A DNA stretch of 64,000 bases from Chamaecyparis obtusa (taxonomy: Eukaryota > Streptophyta > Pinopsida > Cupressales > Cupressaceae): the NCBI GenBank assembly GCA_027943335.1, contig BSBK01005139.1, positions 840,001 to 904,000 on the forward strand. Direction: 5' to 3'. Numbering within the stretch: the first letter of the stretch is position 1; each line of letters opens with the position of its first letter. Shown here piece after piece: positions 35,243 to 46,949 of this stretch. The translations under genes were made by a program, and so were the position numbers. Under the pieces are notes generated by a model. That model was not told the DNA's origin. It did no database searches and was given only the letters and a program-made list of their open reading frames with translations.

Positions 35243-36178
35243 TTGGATAGGTCATTAGTTAGTACCTTGGGAGTCATAAAAGACTTGAGCCTCACTTTAC
35301 ATGAATGTCCCAATTTCTCCATTCCCCAAGATGTCTATGTCATAGACCTACCTCCTCATTTTGCCATTTGTTTAAGTAGAGAGTTTATTGCCAGGTTGGG
35401 GGGATATCTCTTAGCTAATGTGTCTCATCTATATTTCAATTTTAGATATAGGACTAGAGTGAGAATCAAGTTTGAAGCTTTTGCAAAAAGCCATGTTGAA
35501 CCATATACCCCAAACCCTATAAATGCCAATTTGATGTATCATGAACAAGACCCAAGTGATTCTGAGCTTGGGACCCCTATTGGAAAGATTCTTGATATTG
35601 CTCTAGATGAATGGGCTGAAAGAGACTTGGAGGAAGATAACCCTTTTAGAAACATGGAGATCTCTAGTATTGGAATGTATATCATTCATGAAGAGGGTGT
35701 TGTGATTCCAGATTTGATGAAGAAGAAAGACAAACATTCTGAAGATCAGAATGATGATTTGTGGCAGTTGTTTTTTGATGGCGCTAGAAGCAAAGTTGGT
35801 TCAGGAGGAGGAGCTATTCTAATTTCTCTAAAAGGACAAAGGTATTACTCTACAATTCATTTTTCTTTTAGCTGCACTAACAATATAGTAGAGTAAGAGG
35901 CATTGATTCATGGTTTAGAATGGGCTAGATAGAGAGGAGTCAAATGCTTAAAAGTGATTGGTGATAGTGAGTTAGTGGTCAATCAAATCCGTGGCACTAA
36001 TCTCACAAAGAATGACACACTTAAGATGTACAAGCATAGGGTTTGGGACCTAATAGAAGGTTTTTGTGCCTTTAATCTGGTTGTTGTTCCAAGAAATCAG
36101 AATAAATTGGCAGACAAGCTAGCTGCCATGGGAGCAGAATATGATATTCCAAAAGGGGTCCCAAATCCTAATTCTTAG
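35243..36178 (+). pseudogene. pol: Gypsy-D linker with archaeal-type RNase H located before RT
   Basis: The first part (GVIKDLSLTL, DVYVIDLPPHFAICLSREF) is the tail of the protease and linker. From about 35755 an RNase H of the archaeal/plant type follows: WQLFFDGARSKVGSGGGAI (first Asp), CTNNIVE then EALIHGLEWA (Glu), VIGDSELVVNQI (Asp), and VVVPRNQNKLADKLA. Stops are at the Tyr of NIVEYEA (TAA) and at a later TAG. In Tat elements this domain normally follows RT; here RT begins downstream. I recall other plant gypsy polyproteins with this order, so it may mark a lineage. Confidence 0.85.
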
Positions 36179-37866
36179 CATGTAAATATTCTGGTAAGAC
36201 CATCCATACCAGACAATCAAGTAAGCTAGCAAGTTTTTGAAAATGATGAGCAGATTGTCAATTTTCTGATAGAAGAAGCTGAGTTCTCCAGAGTTAACCA
36301 AAGCAAACATGCTCATTAGTATGGTGACCAGATGTTACAGTTGAAGAGTAATAAACTACCTAAAGGATTGGTCACACTAGAATCTATATTTTTTTTTGAT
36401 GATCAACTCAAAGGAGACAAAGCTAGTATGACAGTCAAAGAAGAACACTACCAGCCTATGGAGGTTGTTAAGGACAGATTCCTTAAGCTTGGAAAGGTAT
36501 GCACACAGCCAGAATAGCAAGCCTTTATTTCATTATGTCAAGAATTTAGTGACATTTTCACATGGGAATACTATGATCTGAAGGGATTTGATCCTCACTT
36601 AGCCCAACACACCATTGAGCTAGAACCCCATGCCAAACCAGTGAGACAGAAATAGAGACCTATCAATCCTAAGTTAGAAGTATTGATGAAAACATAATTG
36701 AGAAAGATGATTGAGGCCAATATTATTTTTCCCATTAAGCACACCTCTTGGGTCTCTAATCTAGTACCAGTCAGGAAGAAGAATGGTGAAATCTAGTTAT
36801 GTGTGGATTTCAGAGATCTTAACAGAGCCTCACTCAAAGATCATCACCCATTGCCATCCATGGAACAGATTCTACAGTATGTCTCGGGGTCTGACAGATT
36901 TTCTCTGTTAGATGGCTTTTTTGGTTATAACCAGGTCCTGGTTAAGGAGGAAGATCAATATAAGATAGTGTTCACCACTAAATGGGGCACCATGGCATAC
37001 ATGAAGATGCCATTTGGGCTATCCAACGCTGGTGCCACATTCCAGAAAGCCATGGAGATGGCATTTGCTAGCCTGATGAATAAGTTTGTTCTGGTCTGCC
37101 TGGATGATATAACTGTCTTCTCAAAAGACACAAAGGATCACCTGATTCATCTAAAGTAGATCTTTGAGAGGTGTAGAGAGTTTTGAGTCTCACTAAATCC
37201 CAAGAAATACATCTTTGCTATACATGAAGGAAGACTAATGGGGCACATTGTTTCTAAACAAGGGACAACCATTGATCCTGAGAGGGTAAAGGCCATCCTA
37301 GCTCTACCCCTACCAGCTCATAAGAAGGGATTATAGAGTTTTCTTGGAAGAATCAACTTCTTGAGGAGGTTCATTCCAAATGTTGCAGCACTTTTAAAGC
37401 CTATGATCCAAATGCTGAAGAAAAACTCAACCTTCCATTGGACCAATGAAGGTAAAAGGTGTTTTGAAGAAGTCAAGGAAGCAATTGCATCCGCTCCTAC
37501 TCTAGTAAACCCTGACTTTTCTAAAGATTTTATATTGTATGCTTTTGGAGACACCGATAGTATCTTTGCAATGTTAGTCCAGCAAAATGCTGAGAAGCAA
37601 GAACAACCAGTAGCTTTCTATAGTCAGGGCCTAGATGGTTATGAGCTAAATTATATGCCTATAGAAAAGCATGTCCTAGCAATTGTGAGAAGTCTAAAAA
37701 ATTTAGGCACTTGTCCAACAACATAGTGCACCTAATGGTTGCTCACCCTTGCATAAGAGACTTCCTGCTGAATAAAGACCTAAGTCATAAGAGAGTTGGT
37801 TGGGTCACCAAGGTCATGGAATATGATATTCAGATTGAGGTGACCAAGATGATTAGAGGAAAGGGA
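36179..37866 (+). pseudogene. pol: Gypsy-D reverse transcriptase and RNase H, degenerate
   Basis: The RT starts near 36530 with EFSDIFTWEY and LAQHTIEL, then HTSWVSNLVPVRKKNG, CVDFRDLNRASLKD, FSLLDGFFGYNQ, MPFGLSNAGATFQKAM and a catalytic box reading Cys-Leu-Asp-Asp near 37098-37109, where Tyr is usual. The connection shows SFLGRINFLRRFIPN. The RT-linked RNase H begins near 37500 (PVAFYSQGLDGYELNY). Stops are mostly TAG, and a frameshift lies near 37700. It is a Ty3/gypsy RT outside the chromovirus group, judging by the second RNase H; lineage not resolved further. Confidence 0.88.
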
Positions 37867-39108
37867 CTATGTGAATAGCTTAATGAAAGAAAAGTAGACC
37901 CAAACCAGCAAGAGGAGGAAGTTATTCTGATGAATCATGATGTAGGATAGAGAACAAGCTGGACAATAGAGATGAAGTGTTATCTCTCTACTAGCCAATG
38001 CCCTCAAGGCCTTGGAAGGAGTAAGAGAAGGTATTTTAGACTCCAGGCCATTCCTTTTATTGTTATTAATGATGTTCTGTATAGAAGAGATCATAGTGGT
38101 GTTCTACTAAGATGTGTTGAAAATGATTAAGTAAATAAAATACTGGAAGAATTTCATGATGGAGGCTCTGGTGGACACTTTGCTACTAGAACCACTACTC
38201 TTAAGGTGATGAGAGCTGGGTACTACTAGCCTAGCCTGTTTAAGGATGCTTTTGATTGGATAAGGAGATGCAAGAACTGTGCCTTGTTTGCTGGAAAGAA
38301 AAAGCTGGCAGCCCTCCCTCTTCATCCTATCAAGGTAGAGAATCCTTTCTCAAAGTGGGGACTAGATTTTATTGGACCTATCAACCCCCCATCCAGTGCT
38401 GGACACAAGTGGATACTTGTTTCCATAGACTATTTTACCAAGTGGACAGAAGTTGTAGTACTGAAAGAAGCCAATGAGACCTTTGTTTTAAACTTTTATT
38501 AGAACATTGTGTCCAGATTTGGTACTCTAGATTCAATCATCTCAGACAATGCCATGGCATTCCTGGGAACTAAGATTTTAGAATAGGCACTCAAACATAA
38601 TATCTTTCTAAGTACCTCTTCTAACTATTACCCTCAGGGTAATGGCCAAGCAGAATCAACAAATAAAAACTTGCCGAGAATAATCAAAAGGACTATAGAA
38701 GGAAATTAGAGAGACTGACACAACAAGTTGAAGCTAGCTTTGTGGGTAGATAGAATAACACCTAAGAGGTCTATAGGAAACTCACCCTACACATTGGTAT
38801 ATGGAAAAGAATCCAAGATTCCCCTATCTACAGAGTTGCCTACCCTGAGTCTAATCAAAGAGATTGATCTTATGGAGGAAGATTCTATGCAAGTCAGGCT
38901 GGCTAAACTTGTTGAACTTGAAGAAGCAAGAAAACTGGCTCTGGAGAACCTGGAGGCTCATCATGCTCAGATAAAGAGGAGTTTTGACAAGAAGGCCACA
39001 CCTAAAGTCTTCAAAGAAGGGGACGTGGTCCTCAAGTGGGATGAAGCAAAATACAAACTAGGGAGGCATACTAAGTTTAATGCAAAAGGAGTGGGCCTTT
39101 CATGGTGA
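37867..39108 (+). pseudogene. pol: Gypsy-D integrase, degenerate
   Basis: The zinc domain is visible as EEFHDGGSGGHF...CKNC (about 38140-38280). The core has GLDFIGPI (Asp), IISDNAMAF (Asp) and YYPQGNGQAESTNK (Glu), then GNSPYTLVYGKES and a C-terminal EGDVVLKWDE segment ending in a TGA at 39106. There are at least one frameshift upstream of the core and several TAG codons. The catalytic triad is intact at residue level. Confidence 0.88.
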
Positions 39109-40524
39109 TTGGATGTAAAGCCCATAATGCTTTTTAGCTGGCTAATATGGATGGAGAGGAGTTCCCATTCCAGTGAATGGGATCCACCTCAAGGCTTGTT
39201 TTTGAGGTTTATTTCTACCCTGTACACTAGTAGGTTAGAGGTTTCCAATTTTTTTGTGTTCCCTAAGTGCCTAGCACAAGTGTTTTTTTAGTTCAGTTGC
39301 TTGTAGTTGCTTTCAGTTATTTTTAGTTTGGTGTGTTTAGCAAAGGCCAGAGAAGGTTTTCTCTAGTAGTGAGCAGTTTTGTTGAAGGATTGGTTATCTA
39401 AAAGAAACTAAGTTCAGTTGTGGCTTGGTGACTCTATGCCCAATGGATCTTTAAGGTAGCTGGTCAAGATGCTTAATAGGCAAGCACTCCATAGAGGTCG
39501 CTAGAATGTTGTCATATTTTTGTTCATTTTTAGATTGGAGACCTAATTACTAGATGATGCTATAATAACCTAGTTTGTGTTATTAGGTGGTCTTCTTTAA
39601 TATTTGCATTCATTTCATTGCAAAATACATGAAAATAGAAGGAAATGAATTGCATCTACATCTGCTCATGCATGTATCAGTGACATGTATACTGTTCAGA
39701 AAGAAAAGAACTAAAAAGAAAAGCATCTATCTAAGCTCACATAGGCTGTGAGCATAGTCATTATCAGAATTGAATGGATGAGTGCAGATATACATAAAGA
39801 ATTATTTAAATATCGGGGTACCAAACATTGCCTAGTATTGGTGTCCGAAGCCTAGTCCTGTCCAGAAGCTCTTGAAATCTAGAACTTGCAAGAAGAGAAG
39901 AGGGGATTTGCGTTAGATCCAATGGATCTAAGCAATGATTGGTATCACAATATTCATGGATGCATACACACACTCAGCCATGCACCTCTAACAAAGGTTG
40001 TGCTTAGGGCATGTACATCAAGGCTCTAAAAACAACAAGGCACCATGTTTTCACTAACGTGTTTGTTTCATGTGCAGATACAGGGAAGCTGATCCAATAA
40101 TAAATTCTATGAATGACCTAGGCCCTTAATGTAGATCATGACAGGGAAACCTCATGATCTCCATCATGATTGCATCAAGGGCCAAAAGCACACACAGTAT
40201 GTATAGTTGAGGAACATCTAGATGTTTCAGCATCAATGAGAATCAATCAAGCGGCATGGCATGATAAAGCATGTACTGATATGAAGGTGCAAACAGAAAT
40301 GTATTTGTTGTAACTTGGGCATGATGTTAGTTAAGCTATGATAAAAGGAAAATAGAGCTAATAACATGACACACGGATCTATGTGTAAAAAATATAAGGC
40401 ACACTGCAACATGAATGTATTTTAGAGCTGCATTAATGTTCAAACAGGGCATGTTGATCTAACAAGTGAAATATAAATAACCACAAGAGGCCTTGGGTCC
40501 AACCATGCAGTGCCTCCACAATGT
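39109..40524. other. Noncoding region between Gypsy-D pol and right arm
   Basis: No credible ORF. The left part is 3' untranslated pol sequence. The right part probably continues the minus-oriented LTR or leader beyond the point where the left arm is truncated. The switch of orientation should lie between about 39300 and 40000, but I cannot place it. Confidence 0.5.
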
Positions 40525-43500
40525 AATAGAACCAAAAAAGGTCATGAATGATGATGCCACTCAGCAATGAGGTGGTGACCAAACAAGTGCATAGCCAGGC
40601 ATCAATAGTGAAGCATATAGTAATGAGTAACTATCAAACATCAGCACCAATTGTCAAAGTATAATGCATGAGGATCATAGGTTTTGAATCAATGAATCAA
40701 GGAGATAATGGTCTGGTTGATCAAATGGATACCAACAGTCAATGGTGCCTAAGCTAATAACAAATTGGTAGGTGCAATGGTTTGAAACTCAATAAATGAT
40801 CAACAATGGACACAATGCCCTAACAAGTACATCGGGCTATGTGATTAATAAAAGCTATAACAGTGATCAAATGTAATAACAAGTGAAAAAAGTTGGTTTC
40901 CAACATGCATTGGGAACAAATGTAACAATAAACCAGATGGTGCCCTTGGTTCATGTAATAAACCATGCAATAGTATGAAGTTGCCAAGGCACAACAATGG
41001 CCAATAGGAAAAATTCAGTGCCACAGTGATTTCAAAATTTATGGACTAGGCAATAGAAGTCAAGATCATGGGCCATTTGGCATCAATAGTGCCATAATAG
41101 TGATCGATGTATGCAAATAGAGATACCACATGGAACCCTAGCATGCTCTCGGCTATGTATTTGACCAAAGTATAATCATCATTATGCATTAACAGTAAGT
41201 GCTAACAAATAATATTGTTCTTGGCTTTCAGGATATCAAATAAATGAGAGAAACATAGAAACAAGCATTGATGACATGGGTGCACATGAGCTAGCATTGA
41301 TCTAATGAAATAGTGATGCCATGCACCTACATCATGCCCTAATCTCATGTAGGCTTTTGTTAATCTAAAGATCTATATATTCAAATGCAAAGGGGCAACA
41401 TGTCATACCACAAATAAACAAAAACAACACTAGTTATATGCTCGAGGCTATGCATGAAGAGGTGACAGTAACAAATGGAAATAATGAAACAGTGATGCCA
41501 TGCATGTGTCATGCCCTGGTTTTCCTCTCGGGTCATCAAGGATGATATATAACAGCAAATGGCACCCTATGATGCTCTTAGGCCATACACAAATGTAGTA
41601 ATAGTGATCAATACATCAGGCTTTATGCTAAGAAATGCCATAACCATACCAGCGACAATACTATGCCATCACAATCATCACAAAAGATTAGTGCTACAAT
41701 GCCCTAGTTCATAAGCTAATTCACGGGCTATTGAGATCAAATACAGAGGCAAACACTTCACATTGTTTACAAACCCTCAAAAGCCAAGCACAATGATCAT
41801 AATAGTATACCAAGGTAAACCTGAGCATTCATGGCAATAGTTTGAGCCATCACAAATGTGTAGATGCATATGTCGTGCCCTGACATGGCTCAGAGGGTCA
41901 ATAAGAATAGAAAAAAAAGTGAGTACAAAGTGCCCTAGCTCGTGGCTCATCGGGCATCTTGTGTTCACACCAAATGTTACAAATGTAACATTGACAAATA
42001 CAAACACAATAGTTTCATGAATCAATCAAATATAGAAAAACATGCACCGTGCCCTAGTAAATGCCATGAAACCATAACAGTGCATTGCAATATACAAATC
42101 AATTCAAGTGTATGACAGTGCTAAATGAAGGAATAGTCAATGATGCCCTAATACAATGAAGTCTCCAACGAGATGGAGGAAACACTGTGAAAATACAAAA
42201 AATGAAATGAGTACATGCATGCCTACCTCAAGAAGATGTTGTTGGGATGAGTTGTTGTTTCTGAATCTGAGAGGGAAGGTTGCCAAATGAGAGCTGCAGT
42301 GAAATTAGAATGTGCCAGGTGCCAAGTTTGGGAGTTGTGATGCGGAGTTCTTCATCTTCAAAATGTTGGATAATATGTTATTTCTTCCTCCCCTTTCTTT
42401 TAGGGTTGAGTGTTATATGCCGATGCTTCTAGACTTTAGGTTATGCATAGTTTATTCATCATATGAATATCCTCCCATTTTGTGGGTAGTTGATTTTTCA
42501 TTTTTGTATGATGTAACCTATAGTTTTTCCTAGGGTTTGAAGATTTTTATTTTCTAATGCTATTATTTTTAAGAATGTGCCTCCCTTTTGGTTGAGGCCT
42601 TTTTGAAAATATGATTGTATCTATTTGAGGTCATAGTGGGATAAATTTTAAATGTTGAGTCATGGCCCATCTTTTATTGTAAGATATCGACAAGTGGTAT
42701 TTTCTATAAACCATTGTTAGATTATCAATTAGTGGCATGACTTAGTGGATGTAATGGTCACCTTTGACTGTTCATTTTTAGGCTCCCACTTTCCTCGCCC
42801 CTAGGAATCTAGGAATTTGGCATTCAGACCATTATGTTGCCTCATGGCTCCATGTTTTGACTTTTCTATTCTTAGGAGGTAGTGGAGTTTGAATAAAGAT
42901 TCTTAGTTTTTTGCTTTTATACCTCTCACTTTTGGTGATTGAGGTTAGCTCTTCATTCTTTCTCTTTGATATGAGTGTTGTAGCTCTAAGAGACACAATT
43001 GTACCTATTTCTTTTCAGCAATAAAAAATTGATCCTTCTTGTTCTCCTATAATTCTGAGTTTGTTGTTGAAGCCATATGTAATATTATTGTGATGTTTCA
43101 ATATCCTTAATTTGTGTTTTGGATTCGAGTGGGTATTCAAGGATTCATCTTAATTTAGTGATGTGATTTGTGTATAATCAAGAGCATTAGATTTGTGAAT
43201 TTTTTCTTCCTTTTTTGGATTCTAAGTACCTTATTTCATTAGGGGTTAAGAAATTAGGATTGAGCTATGAGTTAGATTTGAATTGCTGATGAAGTGAACT
43301 TATTTCTCAATTGTGGTTTCTCTTCAAATTCGGTGGATCACCTTCCTTTCATTTCAAGTTGCAGTTGTTTACTTTCAAGGATTTTATATACCTTTTCCCT
43401 CCATGTTTAGATAAGTTTCAAGTGATCCAAAGGGAAGCTAGCCCTTAATCCGGAGGTCTATTCTTAGATAGCTTACCCACAGCCTGAGAATAGTCCCATA

Positions 43501-43560
43501 TTTCACAAGATTGTTGGGTTTAATACTTAGCATGATAGGGTGCAATCCTTAGTGACAACA
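40525..43560 (-). repeat. Right inverted arm of Gypsy-D (LTR with intact start)
   Basis: The reverse complement of the left arm from 43490 down to 40525, plus 70 bp to an LTR-like start TGTTGTCACTAAGG whose plus-strand end is CA at 43559-43560. Copia-2 integrase resumes at 43561, so this is a genuine insertion boundary. A minus-strand TATAAAAGC lies at 42913-42921. Confidence 0.85.
42913..42921 (-). promoter_or_regulatory. TATA box in right arm of Gypsy-D
   Basis: The minus strand reads TATAAAAGC, convergent with the left-arm box. If both were active, transcripts would run toward each other across the element. Confidence 0.55.
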
Positions 43561-45705
43561 ATAAAATTTGCTTCCAAAAATTCTAAAATACTTAACTAAG
43601 GGTGCATGTCCAAACCATAATTCATAAGGTGTCTTGTCTGTATCTACTTTGATTTGTACTTTGTTCATTGTATATACTATTGTATTCACTGCTTCTCTCT
43701 AGAATGTCTTCACCAAATCATTCTCAAAGAACATAGCTCTTGCTACTTCAGTCACTAATCTATTTCTTCTTTCTACAATATCATTTTGTTCAGGTGTTCT
43801 AGGGGCTGAAAACTATCTCTTAATACCATTTACTTCACAAAAAGTGTTAAACTCTCTAGAAGTAAATTCACCATCTCAATCTGATCTCAAACATTTAATC
43901 TTCATTCCAGATTCATTCTCAACTTTATTCTTAATGATCTTAAAATTATCAAATGCTTCAAATTTTTCTTTAAGAAATGCAATCCACATCATTCTTGTAA
44001 AATCATCAACAAGAATCATAAAATACCTTTCTCCATAGAATCCTCTAGTCCTGGTAGGACCACTCAAGTCTGTATGAACAATCTCCAACTTCTCTGCATA
44101 TATGAACTTCTTACTAGGAAATGAACTTCTCTTCTGCTTATCCATCACACATTCTTTGCAAATCATGTTAGTAGGCTTCATAATTTTAGGCAAATCCCTT
44201 ACTGCAAGTGTAGTACTCACTTTCACAATATTATCAAAGTTTATATGACAAAACCTTCTATGTCATAACCAACTATCATCAATCTTAGTAATCAAACATG
44301 TCATCTTAGTAGGATTAAGCTAAAATACATTACCTCTGGTTCTAGATCTAGTTCCAATCAGATTTCCATCTTTATCCTTTATCACATAAGTTTTCTCAGT
44401 AAACCAAACTTGATATCCCTTATCAACTAACTATCCAACACTCAAAAGACTATGTTTCAATCCATCCACAAAGTAAACATCATCATTATTAGTCTTTCCA
44501 TCAAGAGTAATAGATCCTATACCTTTAATCAAACAAGGTGCATTGTTACCAACTCTCACAACTCCTCCATCATAATTGTTAAAATATATGAACTTCTTCA
44601 TGTCTCCAGTCATATGATGTGAACAACCACTATCTATAATCCAATCAAATTTCTTTTCAACTTGGGAAACTCAGTATTTTTCTTCCTTAACATCAAATTT
44701 AGGATTCTTTTCTTTAATTGCTACAAATCCTATTTCATCATTATTCTCTGTATCACTTTCACTTAGAGTTCTTTCAATACTAGCTTCAAGGTCTTCATCA
44801 TTAGAATAATAACATTCCTTAGATCTTCTAGGCTTGAAATTATTTCTATGATTCTTAACTCTCTTAGGACACTTAGATGCAAAATGACCATATTCTTGAT
44901 AAGTCCAACATTTGAAAATTTTCTTATCATCTGGTTCTCTTTTCACAAGCAAGGCAATACCTTCTTCAATATTCTTGTCTTATTCATTTCTAGATCTGCT
45001 GTTGCTGGCATAATCTTCACTCACACTGATGCTTCTTGAAAAAGTAGGGTGAATGCTAAGAGCACTGAATGTTGTCTCCATTCTAGGTAAGTCTCCTGAT
45101 AACCTCAAGTTCATCTCTGCTACTTCCAATCTTCCAAGAAGAGTTTCTCTTGTAAAGTTCTCTATACAAGGTATAACTTGTTCAATCATCTATGTTGTCT
45201 GCTTAAATATAGGAGTCAATGTCCTTAGAATTTTTCATATCACTTCATTCTCTATCTTTTCTCCTCCACAAGATTTTATCCCTGCAACAATTTCTGACTT
45301 TCTACCAATATAGCTTCTAATAGATTCATCTTCCATTATTCTTATATCTTCAAATGCACATATCCAATTATGTAACCTAGCTTTCTTTGCATGTTCATCA
45401 CCTTCAAAAGTAGAGTGTAAAGCTTTCCAAATTTCATGAGATTTTTTCAAACATTTTACCTAACTATACTCATTCTCCGGAAGTGCTGTCAAAAGTGCTT
45501 CTCTTGCAAGTATGTTACACATGAATAGATCTACCTCATCTTTAGAACTTGTTTCAAGATTATCTTCTTGAATGATAGTCTTATTATTCTTTGTAATCAA
45601 CCAATAACCTAGTCCTAAACATAGTAGATATGTCTTCATATTCTCTTTCCAGCTATCAAAATTTACTCCATCAAACTTAGGGCCTTTTTTCCTAAAATTC
45701 ACCAT
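43561..45705 (-). pseudogene. gag-pol: Copia-2 gag, protease and integrase, degenerate
   Basis: One minus-strand frame without a shift. The start is taken at the ATG at 45705 because the open frame further out has no ATG. Gag shows KFDGVNFDSWKENM, IWKALHSTFEGDEHAKK and a zinc knuckle with second Cys now Tyr (CWTYQEYGHFASKC). The protease is WIIDSGCSHHMTG. The integrase has the HHCC domain ending CKECVMDKQKR, then HTDLSGP (Asp), CLRSD (Asp) and EQNDIVERRN (Glu). Eleven nonsense codons occur, six TAG, four TGA and one TAA. The frame ends at FRIFGSKFY, where Gypsy-D is inserted. Confidence 0.93.
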
Positions 45706-45747
45706 GGATCTCCTTAAGTTGTTAAACTTTCCTTCCAAGGACCTGCC

Positions 45748-45759
45748 GCTTTGATACCA
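45748..45759 (-). other. Primer binding site of Copia-2
   Basis: The coding strand reads TGGTATCAAAGC, two bases from the 5' LTR. It is the initiator-Met type site with one A replacing G of the usual TGGTATCAGAGC. Confidence 0.88.
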
Positions 45760-45761
45760 AT

Positions 45762-46944
45762 TGTTAGAAAGTAAAGACCACCAGGATAACTGAGAGGGGG
45801 GGGGGGGGGGGTGAATCAGTTATTAGATAATTATAACTTTTATCAACTTCAACAACATTTAACCATGTAAGCAATATAATTACCAACCATAGAAAGATAT
45901 TCATACACAATGACATAATAACACAAGATATGTTGACTAGGGAACCTCTTGATCAAAGAGTAAACCCCAATGGGAATCATGCCCACAAAAGATGCACTAA
46001 TATGAATATTCCTTGTGAAAGGATGGACTCTGGTAGGAGTCTTATGAAATATATTCAGTACATATGAATCTCTGTTAGGAGATTTTGAATCCCTGTTAAA
46101 AGATTCTAACCTTGTTAAGAGTTATGGAAGACAAAAGGACCCACTGCCCAAACAACTTCAGGGTAAGATCATTGAAAACACTATCCAAATAACCTTAAGA
46201 TTATTCAATAGAATAATATCAAATATGTTACCTCCTCACTATGCCAAACTGCACTCACTGCTATACCAGATCTCTATACTTCGCATGTCTTCCTTCATAA
46301 TTTCGCTTTCACAACTTCATTGGCTCTTTTCTTCACTTCATGCATACATTCACATTCAACCATACCATGATTTTATTACTTCCACATTGCAACAAGGAAA
46401 AACATTAATTCCTTTATACCACACTCAAATAATTACAAATGAGTCGGCACACAATTATAAAATAAAAGTTTCCACACGCTACATCAAAATTACACAAAAT
46501 TGTCAGCTTCCAAATACAATAACTCTTCACTCATGTGACCTAAAAGTTTTCACTATCATCCACATCACTATCAATATGTCTCTAACTTCCCTTTAACAAT
46601 GCAAAACTAGATTCCATCCTAATTAGAAGATATCATCCGATTTCCACAAATCGCTACTCAGGAACACTACCTGAATACTGCTTCCACCAAAATACTCATA
46701 ACTTCCATGAATAAATGAATTACTATCTACATTCTTAACCATAAACATATAACATATCAAAGAATATAACCTCAACATCGCATATTTCCAACTACAATAT
46801 CCCACGTGCGCTAATCAAAACACTGTCTGCTTCTCTGCGAGTCTCCAAAAGATCACTGTGTTGACATCAATGACAATCATAGTCATGAATGCAACAAAAA
46901 CTACTATAGAATGACTACCAAGCATTGAACATTCATTCCTAACA
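45762..46944 (-). repeat. 5' LTR of Copia-2
   Basis: Partner of 10218-11412, with a run of 16 G at 45796-45811 against 11 G in the other copy. Plus-strand limits are TGTTAGAAAG and CCTAACA. Confidence 0.94.
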
Positions 46945-46949
46945 TAATC
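46945..46949. repeat. Target-site duplication TAATC (right, Copia-2)
   Basis: Exact copy of 10213-10217. Confidence 0.93.

Larger units (their letters stand above)
30712..43560 (+). mobile_element. Gypsy-D: gypsy gag-pol flanked by 2.96-kb inverted LTR-like arms
   Basis: A composite of a left arm (30712-33672), a plus-strand gypsy gag-pol truncated at its 5' end (33673-39108), a noncoding region, and a right arm that is the reverse complement of the left (40525-43490). A further 70 bp of LTR start follows at the right (to 43560, minus-strand TGTTGTCACTAAGG). The arms behave as LTRs: each has a TATAAAAG box directed inward. Normal LTRs are direct repeats, so one arm must have been inverted or come from a second, opposed element. 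The target is the Copia-2 integrase, with a few codons apparently lost and no target duplication seen. Confidence 0.8.
10218..46944 (-). mobile_element. Copia-2: Ty1/copia element expanded by three nested insertions
   Basis: A minus-strand copia element bounded by matching TG...CA repeats of 1195 and 1183 bp and a perfect TAATC duplication. Its own sequence is in pieces: 10218-13096, about 25369-25545, 30265-30711 and 43561-46944, roughly 6.9 kb in all. Read on the minus strand the order is 5' LTR, initiator-Met primer site, gag, protease, integrase, RT, RNase H, polypurine tract and 3' LTR. Gypsy-B sits in the RT, insertion E in the integrase-RT linker, and Gypsy-D in the integrase C-terminus. 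Confidence 0.93.

Noticed and set aside
4212..39108. Alternative genetic code with TAG read as glutamine
   Set aside because: TGA and TAA stops also occur, many TAG codons fall at Trp rather than Gln positions, zinc-knuckle and protease residues are lost by the same transitions, and the duplicated unit at 58996-59185 shows CAG and TAG side by side. Decay of methylated cytosines explains all of it.
30712..43560. DNA transposon with long terminal inverted repeats
   Set aside because: No transposase; the interior is gypsy gag-pol and both arms have LTR-type promoters and one retains an LTR start. The inverted layout remains unexplained and is reported as a finding.
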